DNA of 64,000 bases from assembly GCF_010183535.1 (NCBI RefSeq), contig NC_071331.1, positions 16,678,001-16,742,000 of the forward strand, given 5' to 3'. The notes under the pieces were generated by a model. The model saw only the letters and a program-made list of their open reading frames with translations. It was not told where the DNA came from and did no database searches. The position numbers and the translations under genes were made by a program. Within the stretch, counting starts at the first letter, position 1. Every line of letters begins with the position of its first letter. The DNA comes from Caenorhabditis remanei. Lineage: Eukaryota; Nematoda; Chromadorea; Rhabditida; Rhabditidae. Positions 53,601 to 64,000 of this stretch are shown here, piece by piece.

Positions 53601-53769
53601 TATGATAAATCCCATTTTCCGTTGTCAATGTGAGAAATGTCAGGGTTTTAAACTGAAACAAATGTGAGGATTCACTTACTGAAATGCCGATTTTTCTCAC
53701 CTTTTCCTGATAAAAATTGATGATTTCCATTATCTCGTTCCGCACTACTTGTGGATCCTCAACACTCAT
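50682..53769 (-). CDS. Compact TRPM-like cation channel, copy A
   Basis: Exons run from 53769 (MSVEDPQVVRNEIMEII) to the stop at 50682. After about 250 mostly helical residues come six predicted membrane segments, including YIILFAYMLCRFPIYADYG, FVLSVLFAQITMTAIKF, WVLVPILLELLYCSLFII and TVFVFTLTFLLFWIVLAVV. The pore region reads SIGKFEIFGEVQDND, like the TRPM pore consensus around FGE. After S6 (AYIFVTGILLINLLTAQLT) comes a TRPM-type TRP region, with YLRYEQL then LPPPFSWIY. The C-terminus is a charged, probably coiled region holding two tandem 54-residue copies. Copy A lacks most of the roughly 700-residue TRPM homology N-terminus and any kinase. CED-11/GTL-like relatives are the nearest I can name. 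Channel function is inferred. Start at 53769 follows an acceptor-like TTGTTCAG, so an upstream exon is possible. Confidence 0.82.
50762..51085 (-). repeat. Tandem 162-base duplication inside the TRPM-like copy A coding sequence
   Basis: Two adjacent copies, 50924-51085 (first in the protein) and 50762-50923, each encode 54 residues beginning DEIWEKLKEIIQS and ending with a MAESKMEA / MVESRMEV type motif. The unit keeps frame. Copy B of the gene has a single related unit (PLWEKLKEMVNAYE). Confidence 0.92.
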
Positions 53770-54100
53770 TGCAACGAATTCTGAACAAGAGAAAGAAGAA
53801 TTCTATGAGATGCTTTCATATAAAACTTTGAAATTTCAGATAAGAAAAACGCAAAGTGTATTGTTGTATTCAAACATGGAGTGTCCACTATCATTCGCAA
53901 AATTAATAGTGAGGAATAGGGAGTTTACGTTTCCTTATTTCCTCCCAGCTCTCAATTGTTTTCTCTTTCATCAATTTCAATATTTACATAACGAATGACT
54001 CAAAGTTTGAATTCAAATGAGGTTCTTCGAATATAAAACTGAAAAGAATTCATAATTTATCATTGTCAAAAAATGAACAGTTCAAAAAATGTTTTAAGAT

Positions 54101-57080
54101 TCAATCAAACGTAGGAATAGATGCTTCGGCACTTGGATCATCATCGGCCGATTGAATTCGCCGAGCCAGCGAGCTCTGATTTCTAATAGAAGATAGATTT
54201 CGATGCATCGAGATTTCTCTTCTATCTCGATCAGTTCCAACTCTTGATTGTGATCTTTCTCGTTCTTCTTCTGTCTCGTTGTCTAAAAATTCATCAATTT
54301 TCTTCTTCAACAATTTCAAATTTTCCACATTAAACGTTTCGTACGCATTGACCATTTCTTTCAATTTTTCCCAGAGAGGTTTAGGTGGTTTTTTCAAAAA
54401 GTTTTTGATTTCTTCTTCAGTTTGATGCTCATCCTTTGAGTCTCTCACTGCTCCCCATGGATATCCCTCCAGATTTCCAATTATATTTTTCCAGATGAAT
54501 TTCGATGAGTTCGGGAATAAACATTGACAATTACAGCATGTGATCCAATTAAATATTGAGCATATTCCAGTGAAAAGAGCAAAAAGTATTCGAATTAGAA
54601 CGTAGATTATAGAGAATGGAGGTGGCAAGTACAGCTTTGATTCTATTCTGAAAAAAATAAATCATTCAAATAGTCAGATTTTAACACAAACTTTGCGAGC
54701 TGTTCATATTTGAGAAATCCTTTGTAGTATCGACTATTTTCAGATTCTTTCTCGTATTCTTTGCTGAAAAAAATAACTCTTCAACAAGTTTAGATTCAAC
54801 CCGTCAACTCACGTTAATTGAGCAGTCAGCAAATTAACCAAAAGAATTCCAGTCACAAAAATATAAGTGAAGACCAGAAAAGGCAACATGGAACTTCGGA
54901 ACAGACAACTTGCTTCCATGTAATCCATATCTAGGAAATCAAAAATCGTTCTATTGAAATGTCCACAATCCGAAATGTTTCCAACTCGATCTTCATCTTG
55001 AACTTCTCCAAATATTTCGAATTTTCCTTGTGATGCAACCGTATACAAAATTGTGTTTCTTGATGACATGAATGTTCCTGGATCAAAGATTTAATAGTTG
55101 TGAATGATGGATGATGACTTACTTGAAATACTAACATGAATCACCGCCAAAACAAACCAAAATGTGCAGAAAATGAGAACAAACATTCCAACTGTTTTCC
55201 ACTGAAATTGATTTATATTCAACACTCTTCAAAACATTCTACAACTTACCATTTTCTTAAAAAGATGAACAAAAAACCCGAGTGATTGAACGAAATGAAA
55301 GAAACGAAGAGAAGAGATGGTAGCAATTGCAAAAAGAGCACAGTACAGAAGCTCCAAAACAATCGGAACAAGAACCCAACCGCCAAACCACATCTTCACA
55401 TCTGGAGCTCTATTCTTATTTCTCTCGATTGTCAAAAGTATGAATCGAATTGCTTCCAAAAGTAAAAGTGGAACGACAAGACATATTCTCCATAGAGCGA
55501 GTTTATTCGATTTGAAATATGGATGGAGGAGAGTTACACAGTTCTTTTTTTGATATGATTGGTCTGATTCAAGAGGTAAGACTTTTGACTTGAAACAATG
55601 GAAACTCTGCAATGATGTGCATGTTTTTCTGATAACTCTATTCAATAGATAGCTATACCAAATAATCGATTGCCTTGATAAATGTCATTGAAACCTGTGC
55701 AATGAGAACAGTCAATACGTAAAAGAATGGAATTAATTGAGTCCATGTTCTATCGAGAGCCTCGAAGTCATCATAGACTGGGAATTTGCACAACATGTAT
55801 GCGAACATTCCAATATAAATTCCCCGGAATACCTGAGAAAACTGATTTTAAAATTAGTTCCTCTCGATAGACTTACTGCATGAAACCACAATTTCATATT
55901 GGTATTCACCAATAATTTCTCTTTTTTATTTATTTGAACTCTAATTTTGTATCTTTTCTCATGTCCATCACAACTCCCTATGTCAATTTTTCGACATTCA
56001 GTTCGAATTCGAATCAAGTTAAGACAAGGTTTTTGGGAAAGAAACTTCTGAAATTAATTTCAAATCATTTCGAAATGATTGAAATTGGTATTACCATTGC
56101 TTTCGCCTTATACGCAACTGTCATAATTTCTTTACTCTTGTCAAACTTCCGATACAAATACTCTTCATACGGGGTCATTATCCTTTCAAGTGCAGGAAAT
56201 TCAGACTTAAAATCAGCATGTAGTGCTTCTCGAATCTGAATTGCACCCTCCGGCCCACTTGAATTGAAGTTATTCACTATTTCGCAGGCAAGATCTTCAA
56301 GTTGTCTGAAATATAAATTTATTCGACTCGTAAATTTGAGGTAGCTTACTCTTTCAAAAGTTGATATTTCTCCTGTTTCAAAGTCTGTCCAAAATCATCT
56401 TTCGATATCATTTTTTGCATTGAATGAGCTGCATAACACATCACCATTACTGTGTGCAATGGGTGTTGACAGAACCCCAAGAAATCTTTTTCTGAAAAAC
56501 TGCAGAAAATTTTTTATTTTAAGCCTCTACTCCTTCAGAAATTTGAAACAAAAAAATCAGTAAAATGAGCGATTTCTGCGAAGTTTTTCAGAAAAATTAG
56601 AATTTTCGACTATGTTTTTGAATATCGATAAAAAACTGAAGCGTATGGTCCGAGATTTCCCAACCCTCTTCTTTATTTTCCGGAATATTCAAAGCATATT
56701 TCTGACGATAAAAGGCTGCCAAAATCATACTGAATGAATAATAATCATTTACGAATAAGGATTCTGAAAAGTAGGATTTAGATTCAAAATTGAATAACAG
56801 ACAAACCAATTTCAATGCTCAAACCAATTGACAAAGTTTCTCGAATCTTATGAAAAATAAGTTTTTCGTCTGACATGCTCATGGAAGAAAACATTTTGTA
56901 CTGAAAGAAGATATCGAAATTCATTCAATTAATTTTCCTACCTTTTCCTCGTAGATTGAAATAATTTCAATGATTCGAAGCCTTGGATCTGATTTGCCCT
57001 GGCTTAAATCATTCATTTCAATGGATTCTGGAGGAATCCTGGGTTCAGGAGTTGCAGAGAAAAATGGGCGAGAACTCATT
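54101..57080 (-). CDS. Compact TRPM-like cation channel, copy B
   Basis: Tandem paralogue of copy A with the same exon layout, start at 57080 (MSSRPFFSATPEPRIPPESI, exon 56942-57080) and stop at 54101. Shared landmarks: SFSMILAAFYRQKYAL near the N-terminus (copy A: AFIMIVAAFFGQKYAL), YRKFDKSKEIMTVAYKAKAM, the membrane segment WVLVPIVLELLYCALFAI, pore region SQGKFEIFGEVQDED, FVTGILLVNLLTAQLT, and the TRP-like FLKYEQLAKIESKLYLPPP. The last exon (54101 to about 54650) contains LEGYPWGAVRDSK (copy A: IEGSPWGTACATV) and one WEKLKEM unit. A short intron between KAIDYL and SFHCFKSK is predicted at about 55601-55652. One internal donor near 56590 is unclear. The gap to copy A is about 330 bases and to the upstream channel gene about 360, so co-transcription is possible but unproven. 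Confidence 0.82.
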
Positions 57081-57441
57081 ATTGAAAAGAGATGGTTGAC
57101 TCACGTTTCCGTACTATTTCATTGTTTATCAACAAGAGAAAAACTATGGAAAAGAGGGTGAGAGAGAAATATTTGATAAGGAAGTGTAGACCAAAATGGC
57201 AACATTAGGAGAATGAGAAAAGAGTTTCTTGTGTGAAGAAATGTTCAAATATATTATATTTTAAGATTTTTAAGACGGTGTCAAAGCCGACTTTTAAATA
57301 TAAAAATAGTTGTGTTGTTCTCATTTGACTCTTCAAGAAATGGCACAGTATTCACTCCAATCTTTTATTAAACTGAAATTTTACATGAAGAAATTATTAG
57401 TGAAACTGAGAAGATACTGAAAACTAATTGAATGAACTAAT

Positions 57442-59155
57442 TCAGAAAACAAACGAGAACAAGATAACGACAAAGTAGAGAACAGTGGATAAAGCAAAAA
57501 TGACGTGGTTGAGAGCATGAGCGAATGCAGCGTATTGAAGACTTGTGTCCTCGTGTTTCGAACTCTTTGGAATTGGGAGAAGTTTATTGACGAGTCCAGC
57601 GAACTGAGAAACTCCGTGTGGTGGTGGAATTTCAACTTGAGAAGTTGCCATTCGTTCGAGAACAAGGGAAACGACGAAGAGAATTGCAGTCATTACCATG
57701 TTGAAACCAGCGAATTTCACTGAAAAATTGAAGTGTTTTGAGGAAAGATTCATGAGAGAAAACTGACGGATTGTTGGAGTATGTGCAGTGAATGATGGAA
57801 GACGCTGTGAGACCAGAATCAAGGAAAGAATCTGAGCAACGACCGAGAATCCGAGAAGAATTGGTTGGGTCTTTGACAGTTGGAAGAATACTGCAGAAAG
57901 AGTGAAAAGAGAAGTGATTAGAGCTGGAAGCAACATTTCAGAAGTGAAATAGACTGCATTTCTTCTCAATGAAATACAAATTTCCCCATTATCAGCTTGA
58001 ACGTCGAATGGATTACGACGAGGATCCGAAAGTTGTTCGACAGTGTATGGAGACTCCTGAAATTATTCTAGGTTATTAGAAAATAGGAACCAATTCAATA
58101 AGCAAAAAAGAGGAGAAGCAAATTAATAATTCTACGTTTATTTGCTATGCAAAAAGCAGAAGCGTCACTCATAAAACTTGCCAATCCGTTCGGTCCAACT
58201 CCACCATTATCCGGAGAATGGGTGATAGACTAGATGAGAATTCAGATAGAAGAAATAGGGTTAAGAGACTTACAACAACTTCAACATCTTCAATTTTCCA
58301 CCCAGATACAAATGGATCAGTCGTCGCTTCTCTTTCCTTGTTTTTCACTCCTTCAGCAACTGTGAAGTGAACGGCAAGAAGACGTTTGTCGTCGAATTTG
58401 TAGCATACCTGGAATCAAGAATGAATATTGGTTTCTGGGAAACTGGATCTAATAATTTCAGTTTTTCGTCAAAAACACAATTTCCTAATATTAGAAGTCA
58501 TATAAAAATTATTTTGTCAGTTTTGGAATCTTTCAGTTCCCTATTTTTTGATTCTACTTTTCTAAAAACTCACTCTCTGGAGATCATTTGGATAATCTTC
58601 ATATTGGAATCTGAATGGAGTTGTGAATGAGAAATCAGACCACAAATAGATCTGTCCTGTATAATTAGCTGCGAGAACTTTCGAAGTAACTTGTCCAGGA
58701 TTCGAAGTAGATCCTCCATTGATTTGAACAATATTTGGAGTCCAAATTTGAATCCAGTAGAAGTTTAACCAACTGAGACCCCACTGCTCCTTATCCCAAG
58801 AGACCATTGTGTCGTTCCAGCTGAGTACAAAACGACCGAATACTTTTACATTTTGTCTTCTCTCGTCTATTTCTACATTATTAATTCGAACACTTTCAAC
58901 ACGAACAACTCTTGTTTTGTTATCTGTCGCATTCTGATACGTCGTCTGAATATGTGTTCGTAGTTTCCATGCACGATCTCCTCCCTGACACGAATGACAT
59001 GATTTTCTGCAATTGGCCATCATCCAAACGGCATTCGTCGAGCATTCTCCAGTGGCTGCCCACTCTGTACATTTCGGATCAGCGTCTTCACATCCAGCAG
59101 CAGCCGCCCAGGCGACTGCCACAAGTGACGTTGAAAGAATGAGAAGCCGAAGCAT
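57442..59155 (-). CDS. Cys-loop-superfamily ligand-gated ion channel subunit with N-terminal ShKT domain
   Basis: Exon 1 (58574-59155) starts MLRLLILSTSLVAVAWAAA, a signal peptide directly after an acceptor-like CTTTTCAG. A six-cysteine ShKT domain follows (CEDADPKCTEWAATGEC, then CRKSCHSC), and then the extracellular ligand-binding domain (FVLSWNDTMVSWDKEQWGLSW, WTPNIVQING, FRFQYEDYPNDLQRVCYKF). The canonical first Cys of the 13-residue Cys loop is replaced (TTPFR). Four membrane helices follow: MLLPALITSLFTLSAVFF, PILLGFSVVAQILSLILV, MVMTAILFVVSLVLERM and VIFALSTVLYFVVILFSFVF. The M3-M4 loop is short. This resembles divergent worm LGICs such as CUP-4 rather than neuronal nAChRs. One intron (58057-58181) appears to use a GC donor. 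It is the first of three minus-strand channel genes in a row. Confidence 0.9.
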
Positions 59156-60593
59156 CTGAAAAGAACTTCTTCTTTTTGAGTGAAAAAAAAATGGAGGAAT
59201 GAAAAGAAAAGAAAAGGAAATTATGAATAATTGATGAAACACGAACACACAATAAATGGGAGTCAATGGCAACTGAATATGAGTAGGCAGGAAGGTAGAA
59301 GACCGACAACGTCTTTTTTCTCAACTTTTTGTTTGTTGCTTGCTGTTGTGTAAAATGAGAATTCGAAAAACTGTTTCATCGTTTTCTATTTTTTAATTTC
59401 ATTTCTTCTTCTTCTCTCATTTTAAACTTCTCTTTGTGGAACTGACCTTCCTGAATCACCTGATAATGGTTTGTGTAATAATGTGACCTATCATTCCAAT
59501 ATAAATTTGAAATTAAAAAAAGAAGGAAAGGTAATAATAGAAAAATGGAATTGTCCATAGTCAAATCAAAAGTGCGAAGCATGCAAAATGACTAGGCGAC
59601 TCGCGAAAAAAGAAACAATAAAAGAAAAAAGAGACCCGTCCCTCCTTCTGTCTTCCTCCCCTACCAACCAAGTGCTTCTTATCCGAAACGGGTTCCGGCC
59701 CGGTCTGGAGACGAGGCTAGTTAGCCATCGTCCTCCGCCTTCTCATCGAATCTCGTCGTTGACTGACGACGTAACAGGTCTGTTCTTGTGAAGAAAAAAG
59801 ATAATGATAAGAGACAATAAAGAGGTCCTGTTCCTCCTCATGGATAATGATAATGCGCGGGAAAATACACCTAGCCTCGAAAAACCGACAAAAGGAAGAT
59901 TTGATTGAGACTCATTGATCAAATCATTACGAGATTCGTCACGAGAAGATTATCATTTAGAGGATTTGGACTATGATAATAAATTATGAAAACTTGATTC
60001 TGGGAAATAGAGATCTTTGATGAACTTTGGCCACAGCTGCAATTTCAGTAGGAAAATACCCATATTATGACAGAGTATTCAGGATTAGTTCAATATTGTC
60101 ACACTGCTTAATAACTTAAGAAGAGATGTCCCTGAAAACTTGCTACTTTGATCCAAAGAGTTAAGGGGGGTTTGTTACCAAAAATTGACGCTCGTCGGTT
60201 CAAAAACGCTACCGGTTGAGGGAAAAAGTGGGGCTGCCGGAGCTGGTAATCAAAGTGATTCAATTAGCATTTCAACATCAAATCATGAACTGCCCTATTC
60301 CAAAACACTTCAGAATTGTAACAACAAAATGGAAACGAAGAAGCTTAAATCTTTTAGTTACAGTAGTCCCTATATTCATCCAAGATTTGAATTTTTTGTT
60401 AAAAAAACCTCATGTTCTCCTTGACGGACAAAAATAGACTATTTTAATAAAACATTAAACATCTTCTCAATCTCAATTCTGTTCTTACCTAGAAAAAAAT
60501 AATTTCCGTGTCTACTGGTCACCAAAACACTCGTTCAAAACTTCCCTTTTCCAACCAGTTTCTCTGTTTTTCAATCGATTAATTCTTAGGTGA
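59156..60593. other. Divergent intergenic region
   Basis: About 1.4 kb between the ShKT-channel gene (minus) and the DUF4062/NTPase gene (plus), so it should hold both promoters. Sequence is mixed, with no repeat or RNA gene recognised. An acceptor-like ATTCTTAG lies just before the downstream ATG. Confidence 0.5.
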
Positions 60594-63071
60594 ATGGGCT
60601 GTCAAGTGTCAACCGATGGCAGCCAATTCGAGAGATCAGACTATGATAAACTATGGAAACGAATGAATTCTCTATCGGAACCGAGTGGAAAAGGAGCACA
60701 GAGAAAGAAGAAAAAGCAGAGCAGTGGATGGAAAATTTGGAGAATTCTTGTAGTTTCCACGTATAAGGATTTTAGAAACGAGAGACGGGCGGTGTTGGAT
60801 TTGGTGAGTTTTTGCAGAGATTTGAGATGTGAAAAGAATAAGAAATTCCAGATTGAGAACAAGTTACAACCAATTGCAAGTGAGAAACAAGTGATACTTC
60901 AAGTAGAAGATTTCAGTTGGGTGAGTAGGAATAAAAATCAAATAAACCATAAATAAAACGATTCAGGGATCAAAGGCACATATTGAAGACGCTTCTTGCT
61001 TGTATCTAATCGAACAATTATGTCGAGAAGCTTCTTCATCGTCGTCTTCTTTTTCATTCTATTTGCACTTCCTTGGGTAAGATAATGATGGCTGATCAAC
61101 TGGCTGATTGAGTGCCGTTTCTGACCAAGATGAGGTGGATTCGGCAAGAAAATAGAGAGAAAAGATGGGTACAAAACCAGTTGGACAGCCGTTCGACACG
61201 ACCAATGGCTGTGCGGAAATGTTTTGTTCGGAGGGGGGAAAAGAATAAAGAAAGAGAAGGGCGATGGCGTTTAGGATGATGATTTGAGGGACACAAAAAA
61301 TGATTATGATTATCGGATGAATGCTGGTGGTGGAAAACAATGAGAATGAGATGAGAATAACAATTATGTTTTCTGGATCATGATTTTCTACGGAAGATGG
61401 AATTAATATTATGAGCGGTATCCGGTTAGGGATGAGAATTTATTTTATAGCATTTGCTCAAAAAAAGAAGGTTCACATTTCAAAGTTCAGAAATCGTAAC
61501 AGTGAAAATGTGAAACCTTCAGTACCGTACATATCGAGGAGAAATTCAATCATCAATTTTCTAGTTGACACTTTAGGAAAGAGAAAATATGCTATATTCA
61601 GCTGAAAAGCGAAAAACTAAAATATATTTTACTGGTATTCAACTAACTGGATTCAGTGCAACAAAATCGAATTTCAGAGAATGCGCTGGATACATAATCG
61701 ACCACACTTTCACCGATGAATCGTTCCTTCGTCAGCATGGAATCTCGAAAGAACAGTCTTATTCTGAAGTTTTTCTTCAGCTAGCTGGCCTTCAGAATCC
61801 AAACGGTCAGTTCTCGTCTTCTCTCACAATATCGAACTCTGTGATTTCAGCACTTTTCCTCTACCGAAACCCAAGTTTCCATCAAGAACTTCCATTCAAT
61901 GTGACCAATTTCATTGACTCTCCAGTCAACAGAGAACGAGCAAAGTATCTGACAACAATGGTTAAAGGAGAAGTGAATTCATCCAAATTTATCGAGTACT
62001 CTGTGAGAACTTCTGGAATTAATAACACCCATTTCAAACATATTTTGTTTGATGATTTGAGTGGAGCGATCAATCCAATTGAGAATTCAATTATGAAATG
62101 TTTGGATGATTCACCTGATTCTGAATCCACATCCATTCCAACAGCTGATGATTTTCTGAAAGAATTCTATTCGGAAGTCAAAGTTGACCAGTCAATTTTG
62201 GCTAAAGTGAGTCTGGGCCTTTTGAGATTTTAATTGTATTTGATGTTCAGGTTGAAGCAAATCTGAGATCCAAAAAATCCATATTGTTGGTTGGAGAGTA
62301 TTGCACTGGAAAGACTTCGATTCTCCATCGGATTCAAAAGAAATTCGGAGAATCTGTGTTGGTGCAAGCGACAGAAAAAATGAGTTTAGTGGAGTTGAGA
62401 AGGGCGATCGATTCAAAATCAAAAGTAGTAAGATAACTTTTTCAAATGAAATCTCAACTGTATGAATTTCAGATATTACATGATATAGATTATAAACTGG
62501 TTAGGTATTTGTTGGTGGATGATGTTCATTTGGTCAGTTTTCTTTTTTTGATTCTAAGAAATCAATTTTCCATTCTTAGGCATCAAAAGAAGCCCAACAG
62601 TATCTGGCTGGAAACGAAGAACTGGTTATACTTGCAACAAGTAGAAAAAAGAAAATTGATGTCGAAATGGATCGTTTGATTATTCCACATCCGGACCCTG
62701 AAGAAATTCTAGAGAATTTATCGTTTTGGTTGAATGGAGGAGTAAAAGAAAAAAGTGGTGTTCCTTCAGTAAAGGCATCGAATATTCTGAAAATGTCACA
62801 ACAAAAACGGAGAAGGAGTTTGGGAAATTTAGAAGGTTGGAGTGTATATAGGTTGAACTGTATTCATGATTGATTCAGATGGGCACCAACCAGATGAAAA
62901 TATCGGTTGGAATGGTTTGAAGTGCCGAGTGATTGGAACACTTGGAAGGATTGGAAGTTCTGATGAAAAGTGTGCACAACTTGCACAATTATCCACGCTG
63001 AGGTGAGTACGAGTTAGGACTTAAACTTCAGATATCCTGGTTTTAGATGGTTCCAGCCAGATCAAAACTAG
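60594..63071 (+). CDS. DUF4062 plus P-loop (STAND/NACHT-like) NTPase, predicted N-myristoylated
   Basis: Exons 60594-60803, 60852-60920, 60967-61076, 61657-62206, 62251-62427, 62473-62532, 62580-62835, 62879-63002 and 63047-63071 keep frame throughout and give about 526 residues. The N-terminus MGCQVSTD fits N-myristoylation (Gly2, Ser6) with Cys3 available for palmitoylation. A DUF4062-like domain follows: WRILVVSTYKDFRNERRAVL, then the conserved VEDFSWG block. The NTPase has Walker A VGEYCTGKTS, Walker B RYLLVDDVH and a STAND-type sensor LVILATSR. DUF4062 with a STAND NTPase occurs in TEP1, NWD and nephrocystin-3-like proteins, which normally continue into WD or TPR repeats. Here the frame stops soon after the NTPase. 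The 44-base last intron and terminal exon (WFQPDQN) are tentative. If unspliced, a TGA follows at once, so the end changes little. Function unknown. Confidence 0.75.
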
Positions 63072-63355
63072 AATTAGTTTACTGCATTTTCCGAGTAAAA
63101 AATTGTGTCTTCTTGTAAAAACTATGGCAGTTCCGACTCGTGAAAAATCATAGACCATTGAATTCCTGCTAGTTTTCTCGAACTTGTTGCCTGAACTGTT
63201 TCTGAACTTTCATTTTAAAAATTATCTATGAATATTTTTGAGATTTTTATACCTTATTGTGAGGTTCCAAACACATTTGATGTAGTTCATTTATTACATA
63301 AATATTTACATAAAGCAAGTTGTCAATTGATCAGTCATAAAAATTTGTGAATTTC
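63072..63355. other. Convergent intergenic region
   Basis: Under 300 bases of AT-rich sequence between convergent genes. No continuation of the NTPase gene (repeats or further exons) is visible here. Confidence 0.4.
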
Positions 63356-63804
63356 TTATCCGAGGATTCCTCCAACAAGTCCTCCGACTCCTGGTTGAAC
63401 TCCAACTCCAACATTTCCATAAGCTCCACGTCCTCCTCCATATCCTCCTTGATTTCCATATCCTCCCTGGTTCCCGTAATATCCTTGATTACCGTATCCC
63501 TGACCTCCATATCCTCCTTGATTACCATAATATCCTTGGTTTCCGTATCCATTATTACCGTAGCCGTTTCCATATCCACGACCTCCATATCCTCCACCGT
63601 TCACATCTGGAAATTGTTCACATGTTTCTTGTTTTTTCAAATTACAAGACTAAAATAATGGAGAAAAGAAGAAATCAACTCACTGGCTCCAACTCTCGCA
63701 GGTCCCACACCAAGTCCAAGTCCAGAATTAACTCCCCATTGAGCAGCCACAATAGCCACGAGTCCAAGGAAAACGAAGATTTTACGAAGAGAAGAAGAAG
63801 ACAT
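63356..63804 (-). CDS. Secreted Gly/Tyr/Asn-rich protein
   Basis: Two exons, 63684-63804 and 63356-63606, in phase. It starts MSSSSLRKIFVFLGLVAIVA, a signal peptide with likely cleavage before Gln-Trp. The mature part has a short Gly/Leu segment (GVNSGLGLGVGPARVGA) followed by about ten units of the type YGNQGGYG / YGNQGYYG and a C-terminal GVGGLVGGILG. Such low-complexity secreted proteins in nematodes include cuticle-associated, eggshell and antimicrobial-like (NLP/CNC, GRSP-type) peptides, and the sequence alone does not separate these. No dibasic cleavage sites break up the repeat, which argues against a neuropeptide precursor. Confidence 0.82.
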
Positions 63805-64000
63805 TTCGAATCAAAAGTAGATCGACTTGTTGTGTTTTCATTATCCACCTCCTTCACTGTTTTTATATTGTTCTTCCTCTTATCATTCTTAGTTTTTGAT
63901 TCTGACGTCTTCTCTCTCCGTCTCTTCGTCTTCTATTCTATTTTCTGAATGTTCGGGGAATGCCCAATGATCATATCCCGTAAGGGATCGCATGATCTAT
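63805..64000. promoter_or_regulatory. Upstream region of the Gly-rich gene
   Basis: Last 196 bases of the window, upstream of a minus-strand start codon, so probable promoter sequence. CT-rich at 63908-63942. No specific element is claimed. Confidence 0.35.

Noticed and set aside
63347..63658. 103-codon plus-strand Ser/Ile-rich frame
   Set aside because: It is the antisense shadow of the YGNQ-repeat coding exon.

Overview
The window is nematode nuclear DNA, almost certainly from a Caenorhabditis species. Introns are short, most acceptors read TTTCAG, several genes have an acceptor-like site just before the ATG as expected for spliced-leader trans-splicing, and many recognisable proteins are worm orthologues. 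The DAF-1 protein is clearly diverged from the C. elegans one as I remember it, so this looks like a sister species rather than C. elegans. The gene order daf-1, cox-6C, grld-1, tut-1, tpa-1 resembles what I recall of C. elegans chromosome IV (inference from memory).

Layout. 1-3179 (minus): most of daf-1, a TGF-beta type I receptor, running off the left edge. 3180-6366: intergenic DNA with an unusual G-tract/C-tract inverted repeat (about 3490-4200). 6367-6897 (minus): cox-6C. 7279-9539 and 9723-10992 (plus): grld-1 and tut-1, spaced like an operon. 11345-12377 (minus): an F-box protein. 13458-16578 (minus): the catalytic and C1 part of tpa-1 (novel-type protein kinase C). Upstream C2-coding exons at 18551-22321 and a distant first exon at 30219-30296 make a long isoform. 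A CAP-domain gene (23233-25446, plus) is nested in the long isoform's first intron. 30588-31074: a foldback of an 11-base tandem repeat. 31075-42287: a gene-poor stretch holding an initiator tRNA-Met (35821-35891) and a small membrane protein (39483-39713). 42288-50233 (plus): a large KIND-FERM-PDZ scaffold with a core-1 galactosyltransferase-like gene nested antisense in one intron (47345-48595). 50682-53769 and 54101-57080 (minus): two tandem, unusually short TRPM-like channel genes. 57442-59155 (minus): a Cys-loop-superfamily channel subunit with an N-terminal ShKT domain. 60594-63071 (plus): a DUF4062-plus-P-loop (STAND-like) NTPase with a predicted myristoylation site. 63356-63804 (minus): a secreted Gly/Tyr/Asn-rich protein.

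Biologically the left half is signalling (daf-1, tpa-1), RNA biology (grld-1, tut-1, initiator tRNA) and respiration (cox-6C). The right half is richer in membrane channels, a scaffold protein and lineage-variable genes. The least ordinary items are the compact TRPM-like pair with an in-frame 54-residue duplication, the DUF4062/STAND gene, the ShKT-channel fusion with an apparent GC-AG intron, and the two foldback repeats. I saw no bacterial-type system, virus or CRISPR array.
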